Shown: piece after piece, positions 5,486-5,547 of the stretch
Layout of the letters: each line of letters begins with the position of its first letter
How positions within the stretch are numbered: the first letter of the stretch is position 1
Source of the DNA: Oligoflexia bacterium
GTDB lineage: Bacteria > Bdellovibrionota > JAFGOL01
DNA: 5,547 nt
Assembly: GCA_016926495.1 (NCBI GenBank)
Contig: JAFGOL010000101.1
Coordinates: forward strand, 1 to 5,547
Reading direction: 5' to 3'
Program-made: the position numbers and the translations under genes
The notes under the pieces: model-generated
What the model saw: only the letters and a program-made list of their open reading frames with translations
Told to the model about the DNA's origin: nothing
Database searches by the model: none

Positions 5486-5547
5486 GTGTCGCCTAAAGTC
5501 CTTGTCGTTGATGATGAAGTTCATATACTCTCCGCGATGCAAAGGTC
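5486..5547 (+). CDS. Response regulator, receiver domain (N-terminal fragment, runs off the window)
   Basis: About 20 codons are visible, reading MSPKVLVVDDEVHILSAMQR. This is the classic start of a CheY-like receiver: a hydrophobic strand (KVLVVDDE) ending in the acidic pair that helps bind magnesium, then the first helix. The phosphorylated aspartate and any output domain lie beyond the edge, so I cannot say whether it is a transcription factor, a c-di-GMP enzyme, a single-domain regulator or the front of a larger kinase. The GTG at 5486 is chosen on ribosome-binding-site spacing. An ATG at 5480 overlapping the M23 stop would add two residues. It is separated from the M23 gene by five bases and is probably in the same transcript. 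Confidence 0.85.
   Translation, partial: MSPKVLVVDDEVHILSAMQR

Noticed and set aside
1..5547. Mobile element, CRISPR array, phage or toxin-antitoxin content
   Set aside because: No transposase, direct-repeat array, attachment-type repeat or small paired toxin genes are visible. The whole window is one continuous housekeeping-led operon.

Overview
The window holds a single plus-strand bacterial operon with almost no intergenic space. Its order is ffh, rpsP, khpA (KH-domain RNA binder), rimM, trmD, a Tm1570-like SPOUT RNA methyltransferase, a PP2C-type protein phosphatase, a membrane-anchored LytM/M23 endopeptidase, and the first 20 or so codons of a response-regulator gene cut off by the window edge. 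The first five genes are the widely conserved SRP/ribosome-maturation cluster. The last four are a lineage-specific extension of it.

Organism: the proteins are clearly bacterial. GC content looks moderate by eye, AGG is the dominant arginine codon, and TTG/GTG starts are frequent. A membrane-anchored coiled-coil M23 protein and a Tm1570-like gene after trmD suggest a Gram-negative or deep-branching lineage such as a deltaproteobacterial-type, spirochaete-like or uncultured phylum. I cannot fix the phylum from the sequence. The genes are intact but several are divergent (Ffh G-domain motifs, RimM conserved positions), which fits a poorly sampled lineage.

Layout: bases 1-161 are non-coding or carry the last codons of an upstream gene. 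They contain two G/C-rich inverted repeats, then a perfect TTGACA box with A/T-rich -10 candidates about 30-55 bases before ffh. From 162 to the end the genes are separated by 42 bases at most, and from khpA onward by a few bases or by 1-4-base overlaps. No terminator is visible inside the operon, so it probably runs past the right edge.

Function: Ffh targets nascent membrane proteins to the translocon. RpsP, RimM and KhpA belong to 30S assembly or RNA binding. TrmD and the SPOUT protein modify RNA. The PP2C phosphatase, the M23 cell-wall hydrolase and the response regulator add signalling and envelope functions. Two arrangements deserve attention: rplS, the usual neighbour of trmD, is absent from this position, and signalling/cell-wall genes are translationally chained to the ribosome-maturation genes. 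I see no mobile element, CRISPR array, tRNA or rRNA gene, and no convincing wholly new system.
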